DNA of 64,000 nt from Methylobacterium sp. J-077 (GCF_022829365.1 NZ_JAKSYJ010000165.1:55646-119645); one strand, 5' to 3'. Shown: positions 20,237-31,494, counted from the stretch's first letter. Notes: generated by a model not told the origin, from the sequence alone. Program-made: numbers and translations.

Positions 20237-22054
20237 TCAGTACACCCGCGCCTTCGGCTCGATGTACTGGATCTCGTTCGACATGGTGTAGGTGTGCACC
20301 GGCCTGTAATCGATGTTGACCTGGTGCCGGCCCTCGTCGAGCCAGGAGAGGGTGTGCTTCATCCACTCCTTGTCGTTGCGGTCGGGGAAGTCTTCACGGG
20401 CATGGGCGCCGCGAGATTCCTTGCGGTTGGCAGCCGATTCCATCGTCACAACCGCCTGGCCGATCAGGTTGTCGAACTCCAGGGTCTCAAGCAGGTCGGT
20501 GTTCCAGATCAGCGACCGATCGGTGATCTTCACGTCGGCGGCGGCGTTCCAGACCTTGTGGATCAGGCCCTTGCCCTCCTCCAGCACCTCGCCGGTGCGG
20601 AACACGGCGCAGTTGTTCTGCATCGTCTTCTGCATCTCGGCGCGCAGCTCGGCGGTGGGCGTCGAGCCGTTGGCGTTGCGGAATCGGTCGAGGCGCTCGA
20701 GCGCCTTGTCAGTGGCGCCCTTAGGCAATTCCTGCGCCCGGCCGTTCGGCTCGACGATCTCGGCGCAGCGCTTGCCGGCGGCGCGGCCGAACACCACGAG
20801 GTCGATCAGCGAGTTGGAGCCGAGACGGTTGGCGCCATGGACCGAGACGCAGGCCGCCTCGCCGATCGCCATGAGGCCCGGCACCACCGTGTCGGGATTG
20901 CCGTCCCGCAGGGTCAGCACCTCGCCGTGATAGTTCGTCGGGATGCCGCCCATGTTGTAGTGCACGGTCGGGATGACCGGGATCGGCTCTTTCGTGACAT
21001 CCACACCGGCGAAGATCTTCGCCGATTCCGAGATGCCGGGCAGGCGCTCGTGCAGGATCTTCGGGTCGAGGTGGTCGAGGTGCAGGTAGATGTGGTCCTT
21101 GTTCTTGCCGACGCCGCGGCCGTCGCGGATCTCCATGGTCATGGAGCGCGAGACCACGTCGCGCGAGGCGAGGTCCTTGGCCGAGGGGGCGTAGCGCTCC
21201 ATGAAGCGCTCGCCCTCGGAATTGGTCAGGTAGCCGCCCTCGCCGCGCGACCCTTCGGTGATCAGGCAGCCGGCGCCGTAGATGCCGGTGGGGTGGAACT
21301 GCACGAACTCCATGTCCTGGAGCGGCAGGCCGGCGCGCAGCACCATGGCGTTGCCGTCGCCCGTGCAGGTATGGGCCGAGGTCGCCGAGAAATAGGCGCG
21401 GCCGTAGCCGCCGGTGGCCAGGATGGTCTGCTGGGCGCGGAAGCGGTGGATCTCGCCGGTGGCCTGGTCGAGGGCGATCACGCCCCGGCAGCGGCCGTCC
21501 TCGTCCATGATCAGGTCGAGGGCGAAATACTCGATGAAGAAGTCGGTCTGGTTCTTCACCGCCTGCCCGTAGAGGGTGTGCAGCATGGCGTGGCCGGTGC
21601 GGTCGGCCGCCGCGCAGGTGCGCTGGGCGGTGCCCTTGCCGTAATCGGTGGTCATGCCGCCGAACGGCCGCTGGTAGATCTTGCCCTCTTCCGTCCTGGA
21701 GAAGGGCACGCCCCAGTGCTCCAGCTCGTAGACGGCGGCCGGCGCGTTGCGCACGAGGTACTCGATCGCGTCCTGGTCGCCGAGCCAGTCCGACCCCTTC
21801 ACGGTGTCGTACATGTGCCAGCGCCAATCGTCCGGCCCCATGTTGCCGAGCGAGGCCGAGATGCCGCCCTGCGCCGCCACGGTGTGCGAGCGGGTCGGGA
21901 ACACCTTGGTGATGCAGGCGGTGCGCAGCCCGGCCTCGGAGCAGCCGACGGTGGCGCGCAGGCCCGCGCCGCCGGCCCCGACGATCACGACGTCGAAGGC
22001 GTGGTCGTGAATGGTGTAGGCAGGCCCGCTGCCGTTGGTGCCGTTGGCGGCCAT
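20237..22054 (-). CDS. sdhA: Succinate dehydrogenase flavoprotein subunit
   Basis: SdhA oxidises succinate to fumarate with covalently bound FAD. The 605-residue protein has the dinucleotide fold [17 protein letters not shown], the flavinylated H57 in [33 protein letters not shown] and the C-terminal [15 protein letters not shown] Shine-Dalgarno precedes the ATG. It lies 32 bases downstream of sdhD; downstream is the toxin-antitoxin pair rather than sdhB. Confidence 0.98.
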   Translation of the reverse strand: MAANGTNGSGPAYTIHDHAFDVVIVGAGGAGLRATVGCSEAGLRTACITKVFPTRSHTVAAQGGISASLGNMGPDDWRWHMYDTVKGSDWLGDQDAIEYLVRNAPAAVYELEHWGVPFSRTEEGKIYQRPFGGMTTDYGKGTAQRTCAAADRTGHAMLHTLYGQAVKNQTDFFIEYFALDLIMDEDGRCRGVIALDQATGEIHRFRAQQTILATGGYGRAYFSATSAHTCTGDGNAMVLRAGLPLQDMEFVQFHPTGIYGAGCLITEGSRGEGGYLTNSEGERFMERYAPSAKDLASRDVVSRSMTMEIRDGRGVGKNKDHIYLHLDHLDPKILHERLPGISESAKIFAGVDVTKEPIPVIPTVHYNMGGIPTNYHGEVLTLRDGNPDTVVPGLMAIGEAACVSVHGANRLGSNSLIDLVVFGRAAGKRCAEIVEPNGRAQELPKGATDKALERLDRFRNANGSTPTAELRAEMQKTMQNNCAVFRTGEVLEEGKGLIHKVWNAAADVKITDRSLIWNTDLLETLEFDNLIGQAVVTMESAANRKESRGAHAREDFPDRNDKEWMKHTLSWLDEGRHQVNIDYRPVHTYTMSNEIQYIEPKARVY

Positions 22055-22086
22055 GATCGGCTCCTCGAAATGCGTGATGGCGGGAT

Positions 22087-22506
22087 TCAGGCCGGCTGTC
22101 CGAAGCCGATGCGCAGGACCGCGTAGAGGCAGGCCACGGCCACCAGGACCGCGTAAATGTTGTTGGCGAACACCGCGGCGATCTTCGTGCCCTGGCCGTG
22201 CACGTAATCCTCGATGACCACCTGCATGCCGATTCGCATGTGGATCGTCACCGACAGGAGCGCCAGGATCAGGATGATGGAGACCACGGGCTTGGCGATC
22301 AGGTGCGTCGCTTCGACGTAGCCCCTGCCGGCCATGCTGGCGACGATCACCACGAAGGCCAGCATCAGGACGGTGTTCGCCGCCGCGGTCACCCGCTGCT
22401 GCCACCAATGGCCGGCGCCGTGATGGGCGACGCCCAGGCCGCGGACCCGGGCGCGCGGCGTGCGGATGGAGACGCGGGTGTCCTGGCGGATCTGTTCTTG
22501 AGCCAT
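22087..22506 (-). CDS. sdhD: Succinate dehydrogenase membrane anchor subunit
   Basis: A 139-residue protein with three membrane spans (residues about 43-61, 73-93 and 112-135). The haem-binding region [16 protein letters not shown] is visible, as are [11 protein letters not shown] and LIAKPVVSI. With SdhC it binds haem b and ubiquinone. A perfect AAGGAGG lies upstream of the ATG. Its 5' side is separated from sdhC by a family A repeat. Confidence 0.94.
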   Translation of the reverse strand: MAQEQIRQDTRVSIRTPRARVRGLGVAHHGAGHWWQQRVTAAANTVLMLAFVVIVASMAGRGYVEATHLIAKPVVSIILILALLSVTIHMRIGMQVVIEDYVHGQGTKIAAVFANNIYAVLVAVACLYAVLRIGFGQPA

Positions 22507-22520
22507 GCCGGCCTCCTTAA

Positions 22521-22621
22521 AGCGCTCGCTGCCGAAGTGGACGTCGGTTCGGCGTCTGCGAGCGCGTTGAAACAAGGACTTGGAGCCGTTCCCGATCGCG
22601 TTGCGGTCGGGAACGGCTCTA
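22521..22621. repeat. 101-base interspersed repeat, family A copy 1
   Basis: Two hairpins: an outer AGCGCTCGC.../...GCGAGCGC pair enclosing GCCGAAGTGG...GGTTCGGC, then a strong stem GAGCCGTTCCCGA/TCGGGAACGGCTC (about 22583-22619). Copies of identical length lie at 38147-38247 and 38656-38756. Read leftward it begins TAG, which is the stop codon of sdhC. It fills the sdhC-sdhD gap inside an essential operon, so it probably shapes mRNA stability or subunit ratios. Confidence 0.9.
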
Positions 22622-23020
22622 TCGGACCAGAAGGGCGACCGACCAGATGACGACGGTGAGCGCGACGGACCCGATCAGGGTCATGCGCGCCATGCTCAGG
22701 CGCTTCTCCCGGTCGAAGCCGACGCCGGTATCCCATACCAGGTGGCGCAGGCCGCCGAGCATGTGGTGCATCAGCACCCAGGTGTAGGCGAACAAGATCA
22801 GCCGGCCGATCAGCGAGCCGAAGAACCACGCGACGTAGGAATAGGCGACCGGTCCCGAAGCAAGCGCCACGAGCCAGATCGCGACCAGGGCAGTGCCTCC
22901 GTAAAGCGCGATGCCGGTAAGACGGTGAAACACCGACATCGCCATCGTCCAGGTCAGGCGATAGATCTGCAGATGCGGTGAAAGCGGCTGTGCCACTGTC
23001 GGGCGGGCGGTGGGTGCCAT
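22619..23020 (-). CDS. sdhC: Succinate dehydrogenase cytochrome b556 subunit
   Basis: The 133-residue anchor has RPLSPHLQIYRLTW-type N-terminus (here QPLSPHLQIYRLTWTM), SVFHRLTGIALYGG and the haem-ligand helix MHHMLGGLRHLVWD, the SdhC signature. It is the first gene of sdhCDAB. Its TAG stop codon is formed by the first bases of the family A repeat. Confidence 0.96.
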   Translation of the reverse strand: MAPTARPTVAQPLSPHLQIYRLTWTMAMSVFHRLTGIALYGGTALVAIWLVALASGPVAYSYVAWFFGSLIGRLILFAYTWVLMHHMLGGLRHLVWDTGVGFDREKRLSMARMTLIGSVALTVVIWSVALLVR

Positions 23021-23152
23021 TGGGTTGAAGCCTCGCAGCTGCGAACTGGACCGTCTCTAATCTGGTGGTAGCGCTAGTGCCTGCGGGCGCAAGCCGCAAT
23101 GTGTCATGCTGCGCCGCACAGCGGGGGGCATGTTGATAGCGCGGCGGATCTG

Positions 23153-24454
23153 TCACTTGAGTTGGCCCAGCAGGCGCCACCAAGCGTAATCCAGCGGTGC
23201 CGCGACAGCGAGCGAGGCCACGCCGAAGGCCAGGGTGAGTCGCGTGGCATCGCGCAGCCGCACACCGCCGAGTTCGGTGGCGAACACGATCGGCGGTGCC
23301 TGATAGGGGAAGAACAGGGTCGAATAGCCAATCACCTGGATTGAGACGACGGCCAGGGCCGAGAGGCCGCTGGCATTCACCATCTCGCCCGCGAGCGCCG
23401 TGTAGAGCGCCGGCGCGCCGTTGGCGGTGACCAGCAGCGTCAGGAGCGCGCTGATCCCGGTGAGCACCGCGAAATTCTGGCCCGGCGCGTCGGGGGCGAG
23501 CGGTGCGACCGCGAGCAGCCAATGGCCCAGTTTCGCCCCGAGCCCGGTCTCGTTGACCAGGGCGACCAGCCCGAGCAGGGCCGCGATATAGAAGCAGGTC
23601 CGCAGGTTCACCTGCTGGAACGCCTCGGGCGGCAGCACGCCGACGCGCGGCAACAGGCAGATCACCGCGGCGGCGAGCCCGACCCAGGCCGGCGCGAGGC
23701 CGTGCAGGCTGTCGGTCATCCACAGGGCCAGGGTGCAGGCGAGGATCACCGCCAGGCGCCGCTCGGCCGCCGAGACCGGCGCCAGGCTCGGCAGCGCCTG
23801 CGCGTCGGGGCTCAGCCGGTCGGGGAACAGGCGCACGATCAGCGCCACCAGCATCACGCCCTTGACCAGGGCCAGGACCGGTGCGTGCAGGACGAAATAG
23901 GACAGGTACGACAGGTGCAGGCCGAGCACCTGCTCGGCCGAGCCGGCCATGACGAGGTTCGGGACGTTGGCGGGCAGGATCGCCGCCGACAGGATCGGGG
24001 TCGCCACGCCCACCGCCAGGACCGCGCCGGTCCGCCCCGGACGGCCTGGTGCCAGCCCGAAGCCGTCGCAGAGCGCGAGCGTCACCGGGATCATCAGGGC
24101 GATCCGCCCAAGGTTCGACGGCATCACGAAGGCGATGAGGAAGCTCAAGGCCACGAGGCCGGCGATGAACTGGGCGTAGGAGCCGGACAGGCGTGCCGCC
24201 AGCGCCCGGGCCATCCGGGCGCCGAGGCCGGTCCGGGTCATCGCCTGGCCGACCACCATGCCGGACAGGACCAGCCAAAAGGCCGCGGCCGAGAAGCCGG
24301 AGAACACCGTGGCGGCGCTGCCGAGACGCAGCAGCATTGCCAGCCCGAAGAAGGCGAGCGCCGTGACGATCTCCGGCAGCGGGGCCGTGGCCCACAGGCC
24401 CATGCACAGGACCAGCAGGGCGGCTGTGGCCGGAACAACCGCCTCCCCGCTCAT
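23153..24454 (-). CDS. SLC13/DASS-type membrane transporter
   Basis: A 433-residue protein with about 11-12 hydrophobic segments. The segments [32 protein letters not shown] and [19 protein letters not shown] resemble the two paired re-entrant loops of the DASS/ArsB-NhaD ion-transporter superfamily. Substrate could be a dicarboxylate, sulfate or other anion; the position next to sdh fits a C4-dicarboxylate carrier but proves nothing. A GGGAGG Shine-Dalgarno lies upstream of the ATG. Confidence 0.8.
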   Translation of the reverse strand: MSGEAVVPATAALLVLCMGLWATAPLPEIVTALAFFGLAMLLRLGSAATVFSGFSAAAFWLVLSGMVVGQAMTRTGLGARMARALAARLSGSYAQFIAGLVALSFLIAFVMPSNLGRIALMIPVTLALCDGFGLAPGRPGRTGAVLAVGVATPILSAAILPANVPNLVMAGSAEQVLGLHLSYLSYFVLHAPVLALVKGVMLVALIVRLFPDRLSPDAQALPSLAPVSAAERRLAVILACTLALWMTDSLHGLAPAWVGLAAAVICLLPRVGVLPPEAFQQVNLRTCFYIAALLGLVALVNETGLGAKLGHWLLAVAPLAPDAPGQNFAVLTGISALLTLLVTANGAPALYTALAGEMVNASGLSALAVVSIQVIGYSTLFFPYQAPPIVFATELGGVRLRDATRLTLAFGVASLAVAAPLDYAWWRLLGQLK

Positions 24455-24582
24455 CCGACCCTCCCACGCTTCGTCACGCGGCGGGCATGGGCCGGTTTGG
24501 AACCGTTCGCAATTCGGGAGTCTGCGACTCAGCCTTCGCGAGAAACGAAGGCTGACGGATTTTAGGCCTGGAGCCGACGTGG

Positions 24583-24609
24583 AAAAGCCCGGCCGTTGCA
24601 GGCCGGGCT
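24583..24609 (-). terminator. Terminator after the glycine-rich protein gene
   Basis: Read leftward, the nine-base arms AGCCCGGCC and GGCCGGGCT (24601-24609 and 24586-24594) enclose a six-base loop and are followed by TTTCC. It lies 36 bases past the stop codon of the glycine-rich gene. Confidence 0.7.
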
Positions 24610-24644
24610 CTTCCATCGCTCAACGGCGTTCGACGGTCCGGCTT

Positions 24645-25181
24645 TCAGTAGCCGTAGCCGTAGGTGCCGCAATAGGCCGGATCGTAGCCGTAACCGTAAC
24701 CGCCGGCGCAGCGATCGTCGTAGCCGTATCCGAAGCCGCTCAGGCCGTAGCCGACACCCAATCCGAGGCCGACGCCGGCTAGGCCATAACCTAGGCCGCG
24801 TCCGTAGCCGCCGCCGTAGCCACGCCCGTAATAGCCGCGATTCGCGTATCCGCGACCGGCGAAGCCGCGATTGCCGATCACGCCACGCCCGCCATAGACG
24901 CCGCCGCGCTGGAATCCGCCGCCGCCGAAGCCCCGGCCGCCACCGATCCCCGATGCGCCGATACCCGCGCCGCGGAACCCGCCGCCGGCGAGACCGCCGC
25001 CGCCGAGGCCGGCACCGCGAAAACCGCCGCCGCCTAAGCCGCCGCCGTGGAAGCCACCACCACCGAAGCCACCGCCATGGAATCCGCCGCCGCCGCCGCC
25101 GAAGCCGCGGGCGTCGGCGCTACCGGGAACGAAGGCGAAAGCCGCCAAGAGTGCAGTCGATGCGAGAGCAAAGCGCTTCAT
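24645..25181 (-). CDS. Glycine-rich secreted protein
   Basis: A 178-residue precursor with signal peptide MKRFALASTALLAAFAFVPG (cleavage near ADA). The mature part is about half glycine: residues 24-100 are GGGGFHGGGFGGGG-type repeats, then GYYGRGYGGGYGRG-like Gly-Tyr-Arg repeats to the C-terminus, which ends in two GYGYGYDP/GTYGYGY blocks with two cysteines. Such proteins are common in Methylobacterium and of unknown role, perhaps surface-associated. Low complexity makes homology calls unreliable. Confidence 0.85.
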   Translation of the reverse strand: MKRFALASTALLAAFAFVPGSADARGFGGGGGGFHGGGFGGGGFHGGGLGGGGFRGAGLGGGGLAGGGFRGAGIGASGIGGGRGFGGGGFQRGGVYGGRGVIGNRGFAGRGYANRGYYGRGYGGGYGRGLGYGLAGVGLGLGVGYGLSGFGYGYDDRCAGGYGYGYDPAYCGTYGYGY

Positions 25182-25340
25182 CGAAAAGTCCAATCCTTGA
25201 GAGGAGTATGACTTTCCAACGTCCCATCGATCCAAGGTATCCACGTTCGATGATGGATGATGGCGTGTCAGTCCGTCGCTGCTTGGCAATTCAGATCCAA
25301 AGGCGGCGAAAGCTCGGCCGTATGCGCCGAGGAACGGGCT

Positions 25341-26834
25341 TTATCGGAACGGCGGCTCGTCGAAGCTGCGCAGCTTGCGCGAATGCAGCCCGTGCCGGTC
25401 GGCGCGCAGCGCGTCGAGGGCCGCCAGCCCGACCCGCAGGTGCTCGGACACCGCCCGGTCGTAGAACGCGTTGGCGGCGCCGGGCAGCTTGATCTCGCCG
25501 TGGAGCGGCTTGTCGGAGACGCAGAGCAGAGCACCGTAGGGAACGCGCAGGCGAAACCCTTGGGCCGCCACGGTGCCGCTCTCCATGTCCACCGCGATGG
25601 CGCGCGACTGGTTGATCCGCCGCCGCTCCTGGCTGAACCGCAATTCCCAGTTGCGGTCGTCGTAGGTGACCACCGTGCCGGTGCGCAGGCGGCGCTTCAG
25701 CGCATCGGCCTGCTCGCCGGTCACCAGGGCGGCGGCGCTTTGCAGCGCGACCTGCACCTCGGCGAGCGCCGGCACCGGCACGTCCGGCGGCACCAGCTCG
25801 TCCAGGATCCGGTCCCGGCGCAGATAGGCGTGGGCCAGGACGTAGTCGCCGATGGTCTGCGACTGGCGCAGGCCGCCGCAATGGCCGACCATCAGCCAGC
25901 AATCCGGGCGCAGCACCGCGAGATGGTCGGTGATCGTCTTCGCGTTCGAAGGCCCGACGCCGATATTGACCAGCGTCGTGCCCTGCAGGGTGCCGTCGGC
26001 GCCCCGGGCGACGAGGTGGTAGGCCGGCATCTGGTGGCGGTGCCAGGGCGAGGCGGCGATCACCGCAGCCGGATCGGCCGTGGCGGCCTCTGCCCGGCTC
26101 ACCGACAGGCCGCCGGGCAGGACCAGACGCTCGAACCCTTCCGCGCCCGAGGCCAGGCGCTCCAGCCCATGGCGGACGAACTGATCGACGTAGCGGTGGT
26201 AGTTGGTCAGCAGGATCCAGGGCTGGACCTCGCGCCAGTCGCAGCCGGTGTAGTGGACCAGGCGGCGCAGGGAGTAATCCACCCGCACGGCGTCGAACAG
26301 GGCCAGCGGCAGCGGCTCGCCGTCGATCAGCTCGAAGGTGCCGTCGGCGATCTCGTCGCCCACCAGCGACAGGAGCGGGACCGGGAAGTAGGTGGCGAGT
26401 TCCGCGCCGTCGACGGCGCGCCCGCCGGCATCGAGCCCCGCCTCAAGCACGTAGGGATAGGGGATCTCCTGGGCGCTCAGGCCGACCTCGATCTGGATGC
26501 CGTAATCGTCGATCAGCGGCTGCAATTGCCGGGTGAGGTAGTCGCGGAAGAAGGCCGGATGCGTCACCGTTGTGGCGTAGGTCCCCGCGGCCTGGAGCTT
26601 GGCCGTGGCGCGCCGCACCCGCGGCAGCGGTCCGGCGGCGCGGTAGCTGATCCGCAATTCGGGATAGCGGAAGGCGAGGCGCTCGGTGGCGTCCGGCGGC
26701 GGGCCGCCCGCGAGGTAGCGCTCCAGCGCCTGCCGCAGGGCGCCGGCCGCGCCGTCGTAGAGCTCGACCAGCCGGTCGACCGCGCTGTCCGCATCCGCGA
26801 CGGCCTGCATCGGCCGCAATTCCCGCTCGATCAT
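25341..26834 (-). CDS. amn: AMP nucleosidase
   Basis: Amn hydrolyses AMP to adenine and ribose-5-phosphate. The 497-residue protein matches the family length. An N-terminal regulatory domain (VDRLVELYDGAAGALRQAL, PEIPYPYVLEAG-like EIPYPYVLEAG) precedes the nucleosidase domain with GTTLVNIGVGPSNAKTITDH, MVGHCGGLRQSQTIGDYVLA and RAIAVDMESGTVAAQGF. It is divergent from trmO; a 13-base tandem repeat fills the shared upstream region. Confidence 0.95.
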   Translation of the reverse strand: MIERELRPMQAVADADSAVDRLVELYDGAAGALRQALERYLAGGPPPDATERLAFRYPELRISYRAAGPLPRVRRATAKLQAAGTYATTVTHPAFFRDYLTRQLQPLIDDYGIQIEVGLSAQEIPYPYVLEAGLDAGGRAVDGAELATYFPVPLLSLVGDEIADGTFELIDGEPLPLALFDAVRVDYSLRRLVHYTGCDWREVQPWILLTNYHRYVDQFVRHGLERLASGAEGFERLVLPGGLSVSRAEAATADPAAVIAASPWHRHQMPAYHLVARGADGTLQGTTLVNIGVGPSNAKTITDHLAVLRPDCWLMVGHCGGLRQSQTIGDYVLAHAYLRRDRILDELVPPDVPVPALAEVQVALQSAAALVTGEQADALKRRLRTGTVVTYDDRNWELRFSQERRRINQSRAIAVDMESGTVAAQGFRLRVPYGALLCVSDKPLHGEIKLPGAANAFYDRAVSEHLRVGLAALDALRADRHGLHSRKLRSFDEPPFR

Positions 26835-26894
26835 GAATCCTCCCGTCCCGGGCCCGGATCTACACCGCCCCGACCGGGCGCGCGACCCGGGCAC

Positions 26895-26946
26895 CTGACC
26901 TGGGCATCTGACCTGGGCGCCTGACCTGGGCGCCTGACCTGGGCTT
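26895..26946. repeat. 13-base tandem repeat between amn and trmO
   Basis: Four tandem units of CTGACCTGGGC followed by two variable bases (AT, GC, GC, TT). The array occupies the common upstream region of the divergent genes amn (leftward start 26834) and trmO (rightward start 27004), where promoters and operators would be expected. Confidence 0.85.
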
Positions 26947-27003
26947 GCGGCCGGACGGCTCTTGTCCGAGAACCGGCGCGGGATGCGACGGCGCGGAGGT
27001 TCC

Positions 27004-27501
27004 TTGAGCGCGGACGAGTTCGGGATCCGTCCCGGCGAGGAGATGGCGGCCCTGCCGGCCGACTTCGACGCCGGCCTCCACTTTATCGGCCGGCTGCGCA
27101 CGCCCTGGCAGACGCGCCGGGACTGCCCGAAGAACGGTCTGCAGACCGATGCCATCTGCACCGTCGAACTCGACCCGCCTTACGTGCCCGGCCTGAGCAC
27201 GATCACGGGCTGCACGCACCTGATCCTGCTCTACTGGATGGACCAGGCGACCCGCGGTCTCGTGGTGCAGCAGCCGCGCCATGCCGACGGGCCGCGCGGC
27301 ACCTTCGCGCTGCGTTCCCCCGCCCGGCCGAACCCGATCGCCCTCTCGGTGGTCGAGCTGATCGAACGGGCGGGCGACACCCTGCGGGTACGGGGCCTCG
27401 ATTGCCTCGACGGCACGCCGCTCCTCGACATCAAGCCCTATTATGCCTCGACGGATTCGCGGCCGGAGGCGCGGGTCGACCGCGCCGGCGCCGAGCCGTG
27501 A
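27004..27501 (+). CDS. trmO: tRNA (N6-threonylcarbamoyladenosine-N6) methyltransferase TrmO
   Basis: TrmO (UPF0066/TsaA family) methylates t6A37 in certain threonine tRNAs using S-adenosylmethionine. The 165-residue product has GRLRTPWQTRRDCPKN, GCTHLILLYWMDQ, LRSPARPNPIALSVVEL and LDCLDGTPLLDIKPYY, which cover the beta-barrel domain; the C-terminal helical domain of E. coli TrmO is absent. The TTG start is favoured by GGAGG five bases upstream; an upstream ATG (26983) would add seven residues. The stop overlaps the next gene as GTGA. Confidence 0.88.
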   Translation: MSADEFGIRPGEEMAALPADFDAGLHFIGRLRTPWQTRRDCPKNGLQTDAICTVELDPPYVPGLSTITGCTHLILLYWMDQATRGLVVQQPRHADGPRGTFALRSPARPNPIALSVVELIERAGDTLRVRGLDCLDGTPLLDIKPYYASTDSRPEARVDRAGAEP

Positions 27502-28190
27502 CGCGGCGCCTTCTCGCGGGTGTCGTCGGTCTGGCATTGCTGGCTTTGGGAGGCTTTGCCGGCTGGCACCTGCGCAAGCCCGCCGCCGATGCCCGCGCCT
27601 ACGCGGTGATGCGCGGCATCGCCGTTCAGGTCAGCCTTGACGAGGCGCCCCCGGAGTACGTGTTCTGGGGCGGCGATTCCCAGGTGGAGCTGCAGCCCGG
27701 AGGCCAGCGGCCCTGTGGGCTGGACTTCGTCAATGGCGGCTTCAGCGGCGCGACCGCGGCCGCCTATCTCGATCACCTGACAGGCCTGACATTCCACCAC
27801 AGGCCCATGGTGGCCGCGCTCACGATCGGGACCAACGACATCCTGCTGAAGAACGCGCCGCGCTCGGCCGAGGCGGCCTCGCGATTCGAGGCGAATGCGG
27901 AAGCGATCGTCAAGCGGCTGCAGGCCGTGAGCCCGCGCGTCGTCGTCACCGCCCTGCCCCCGGTCGGCCGCGCGGTCGGCCGACTCATCGATGCCGGGGC
28001 CGTGGCGGATTATACGCAGCGGCTGCGCACCCTGTGCGGCCGCCTGGGCTGCGCCTTTGCGGACCCGTTCGCGTCACTCCGCGACGGCGAGACCGGCTAC
28101 GCCAAGCCCGGCGCGCTGCGGGACGGCCTGCATCTCGCAGCCTACCGGCCGGCGATGGCGGCCCTGGAACCGGTTCTGTGCGGCCCGTGA
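27498..28190 (+). CDS. SGNH-type hydrolase with N-terminal membrane anchor
   Basis: A 230-residue protein with an N-terminal hydrophobic segment (LLAGVVGLALLALGGFAGWH) and four SGNH blocks: FWGGDSQVE (block I, Ser), FVNGGFSGATA (Gly), LTIGTNDILL (Asn) and DGLHLAAY (Asp-x-x-His). It is probably a periplasmic esterase or acyl hydrolase. The GTG start overlaps the trmO stop by four bases, so the two are co-translated. Confidence 0.82.
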   Translation: MTRRLLAGVVGLALLALGGFAGWHLRKPAADARAYAVMRGIAVQVSLDEAPPEYVFWGGDSQVELQPGGQRPCGLDFVNGGFSGATAAAYLDHLTGLTFHHRPMVAALTIGTNDILLKNAPRSAEAASRFEANAEAIVKRLQAVSPRVVVTALPPVGRAVGRLIDAGAVADYTQRLRTLCGRLGCAFADPFASLRDGETGYAKPGALRDGLHLAAYRPAMAALEPVLCGP

Positions 28191-28288
28191 TCAATCTGGC
28201 GCGAGGCCTCCGGACGCGTGAGCAGGCCTGCCGAAGATATTGCCGCTTCCCCTGCGGCTCCTGTTTGTCCGTATCGCCGATCCTCACC

Positions 28289-28380
28289 GTCATCACGAGC
28301 GAAGCGAAATGACCCAGGGCAGCGCGACAGGGCTGAGGGTGGCGCCACACTGGGTTGCTTCGCTTCGCTCGCAATGACGG
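28289..28380. repeat. Interspersed inverted repeat, family C
   Basis: The left arm GTCATCACGAGCGAAGCGAA and the right arm TTCGCTTCGCTCGCAATGAC form a long imperfect inverted repeat around CCCAG...CTGGG. The core GCGAGCGAAGCGAAGCAACCCAG is a familiar REP-like motif in Rhizobiales intergenic DNA. A half copy (GGCTTCGCTGCGCCCGCAAT) occurs at about 38469-38495. Confidence 0.8.
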
Positions 28381-28479
28381 GATGATTTCAAAGCGAAGAC
28401 CTTGGACATCGTCGTCCGCCTGAAACGCATGACTTGGTGATACTATCGAAAATCTCCGACTCCCGGTGAGTGACCCCGC

Positions 28480-29425
<946 letters not shown>

Positions 29426-29426
<1 letters not shown>

Positions 29427-29851
29427 TGCTCTATCTCGATACGTCGCTGATCGTCGCGGCGCTCTCGAAGGAAGCGACGACGCCGCTGGTCCAGGCTTGG
29501 CTCGCGGAGCAGGATCCGGCGCAGCTTCTGATCAGCGATTGGACCATCACGGAAATGTCCTCGGCTATGGCCATCAAGCTGCGGACGAAACAGGTCAGCC
29601 TGGAGCAGCGCGCGGCGGCCCTCGCCCTGTTCAACACGATGGTCGCCGAGAGTTTCATCGTCTTGAGCGTGATGGGCAGCCAATTCCGAACCGCTGCGAA
29701 ATTCGCCGATCAGCATACCCTCGGGCTTCGGGCCGGGGATGCGCTGCACCTCGCCATCGCGTCGGAGCACGGTGCCACGTTGCATACGCTCGACCAACTG
29801 TTGGCCGAGGCCGGTCCGGCGCTGGGCGTTCCGACGCGGCTGTTTGCCTGA
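29426..29851 (+). CDS. vapC: PIN-domain toxin VapC
   Basis: A 141-residue PIN-domain RNase. The acidic residues are in place: D5 of [13 protein letters not shown], Glu in [14 protein letters not shown], Asp in [12 protein letters not shown] and a final LHTLDQLL. VapC enzymes cleave tRNA or rRNA when freed from the antitoxin. Translated directly after its antitoxin. Confidence 0.94.
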
Positions 29852-29937
29852 ACCAGCGCGGTCGATGCGGGGGGACCGCGGATGAGGCATTCACGGCTGG
29901 TGGTGGCCGGAGTGCTGCCCCCAACGCTGCTCGCCCG

Positions 29938-31494
29938 TCACTCCCACTCGATCGTACCGGGCGGCTTCGAGGTGATGTCGTAGGTCACCCGGTTGATGCC
30001 CTTCACCTCGTTGATGATCCGGGTCGCGACCCGGCCCAGGAAGGCCATGTCGAACGGGTAGAAATCGGCGGTCATGCCGTCCACCGAGGTGACGGCGCGG
30101 AGCGCGCAGACGTGGTCGTAGGTGCGGCCGTCGCCCATCACACCCACCGTCTTCACCGGCAGGATCACGGCGAAAGCCTGCCAGATCGTGTCGTAGAGTC
30201 CCGCCTGGCGGATCTCGTCGAGATAGATCGCGTCGGCCTTGCGCAGAGCTTCCAGCTTCTCCGGGGTGATCGTGCCCGGGCAGCGGATCGCCAAGCCCGG
30301 GCCCGGGAACGGGTGGCGGCCGACGAAGGCATCCGGGAGGCCGAGCTCCCTGCCCAGCACCCGGACCTCGTCCTTGAACAACTCGCGCAGCGGCTCCACG
30401 AGCTGCATGTTCATGCGCTCGGGCAGGCCGCCGACATTGTGGTGGCTCTTGATCGTCACCGATGGGCCGCCGGTGAACGACACGCTCTCGATCACGTCCG
30501 GATAGAGCGTGCCCTGCGCCAGGAACGCCGCCCCGCCGATTTTTTTGGATTCGGCCTCGAATACGTCGATGAACAGGCGGCCGATCGTCTTCCGCTTGAC
30601 CTCCGGGTCGCTGACGCCTTCGAGCGCCGAGAGGAACATGCCGCTCGCCTCCACGTGGACGAGCGGAATATTGTAGTGGTCGCGGAACAGGGCCACGACC
30701 TGTTCGGCCTCGCCGAGGCGCAGCAGCCCGTGATCGACGAACACGCAGGTGAGCTGATCGCCGATCGCCTCGTGGATCAGCACCGCCGCCACCGCGGAAT
30801 CGACGCCCCCCGACAGGCCGCAGATCACCCGCTCGGAGCCGACCTGCTCGCGGATCTTCGCGATCGCTTCCTCGCGATAGGCGCCCATGGTCCAGTCGCC
30901 GGAGCAGCCGGCGATGTCGCGCACGAAGTTGCGGATCAGCAGGGCGCCGTGGGGGGTGTGGGCCACCTCGGGGTGGAACTGCACCGCGTAGTAGTCGCGG
31001 GCCTCGTCCGCCACGGCCGCGAAGGGCGCATTCTTCGAGATCGCCACGGTGGTGAAGCCGTCGGGGAGCTTGGTGACCCGGTCGCCATGGCTCATCCATA
31101 CCGGGTACTTTTCGCCCTTGTGCCAGACGCCGTTGAACAGCGGGCAATCGGCCAGGATCTCGACCTCGGCCCGGCCGAACTCGGCATGGTGGCCGCCCTC
31201 GACCGCACCGCCGAGCTGAGCCGCCATGGTCTGCTGGCCGTAGCAGATGCCGAAGACCGGTACGCCCGATTCGAACACCAGCTGCGGCGCCCGGGGGCTC
31301 GCCTCGACGGTCACCGATTCGGGGCCGCCGGAGAGGATCACGCCCTTGGGCTTCTGCTCCTGGAATGCGGCCTCCGCCTTGGTGAAGGGCACGATCTCGC
31401 AATAGACCCCTTCTTCGCGCACCCGCCGGGCGATGAGCTGGGTCACCTGGGAGCCGAAATCGACGATCAGGATCTTGTCGTGGTCGGTGTTCAT
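29938..31494 (-). CDS. guaA: GMP synthase (glutamine-hydrolysing)
   Basis: GuaA converts XMP to GMP. The 518-residue protein has an N-terminal class I amidotransferase (C84 in [11 protein letters not shown], His/Glu in [12 protein letters not shown]), the ATP-pyrophosphatase P-loop [18 protein letters not shown] and the C-terminal dimerisation domain ending PPGTIEWE. Monocistronic in this window. Confidence 0.98.
   Translation of the reverse strand: MNTDHDKILIVDFGSQVTQLIARRVREEGVYCEIVPFTKAEAAFQEQKPKGVILSGGPESVTVEASPRAPQLVFESGVPVFGICYGQQTMAAQLGGAVEGGHHAEFGRAEVEILADCPLFNGVWHKGEKYPVWMSHGDRVTKLPDGFTTVAISKNAPFAAVADEARDYYAVQFHPEVAHTPHGALLIRNFVRDIAGCSGDWTMGAYREEAIAKIREQVGSERVICGLSGGVDSAVAAVLIHEAIGDQLTCVFVDHGLLRLGEAEQVVALFRDHYNIPLVHVEASGMFLSALEGVSDPEVKRKTIGRLFIDVFEAESKKIGGAAFLAQGTLYPDVIESVSFTGGPSVTIKSHHNVGGLPERMNMQLVEPLRELFKDEVRVLGRELGLPDAFVGRHPFPGPGLAIRCPGTITPEKLEALRKADAIYLDEIRQAGLYDTIWQAFAVILPVKTVGVMGDGRTYDHVCALRAVTSVDGMTADFYPFDMAFLGRVATRIINEVKGINRVTYDITSKPPGTIEWE

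Noticed and set aside
19793..22126. A long + strand open frame across the sdh operon.
   Set aside because: It is antisense to sdhA and to the toxin-antitoxin pair, with shadow composition and no motifs.
24596..25492. An arginine-rich + strand frame of almost 300 codons.
   Set aside because: It is the complement of the glycine-rich protein gene; the Arg and Ser runs follow from GGC/GGT repeats on the other strand.
29852..29937. Possible riboswitch or leader between vapC and guaA.
   Set aside because: This gap is at the 3' ends of two convergent genes; no leader would be expected and no known riboswitch fold was recognised anywhere in the window.
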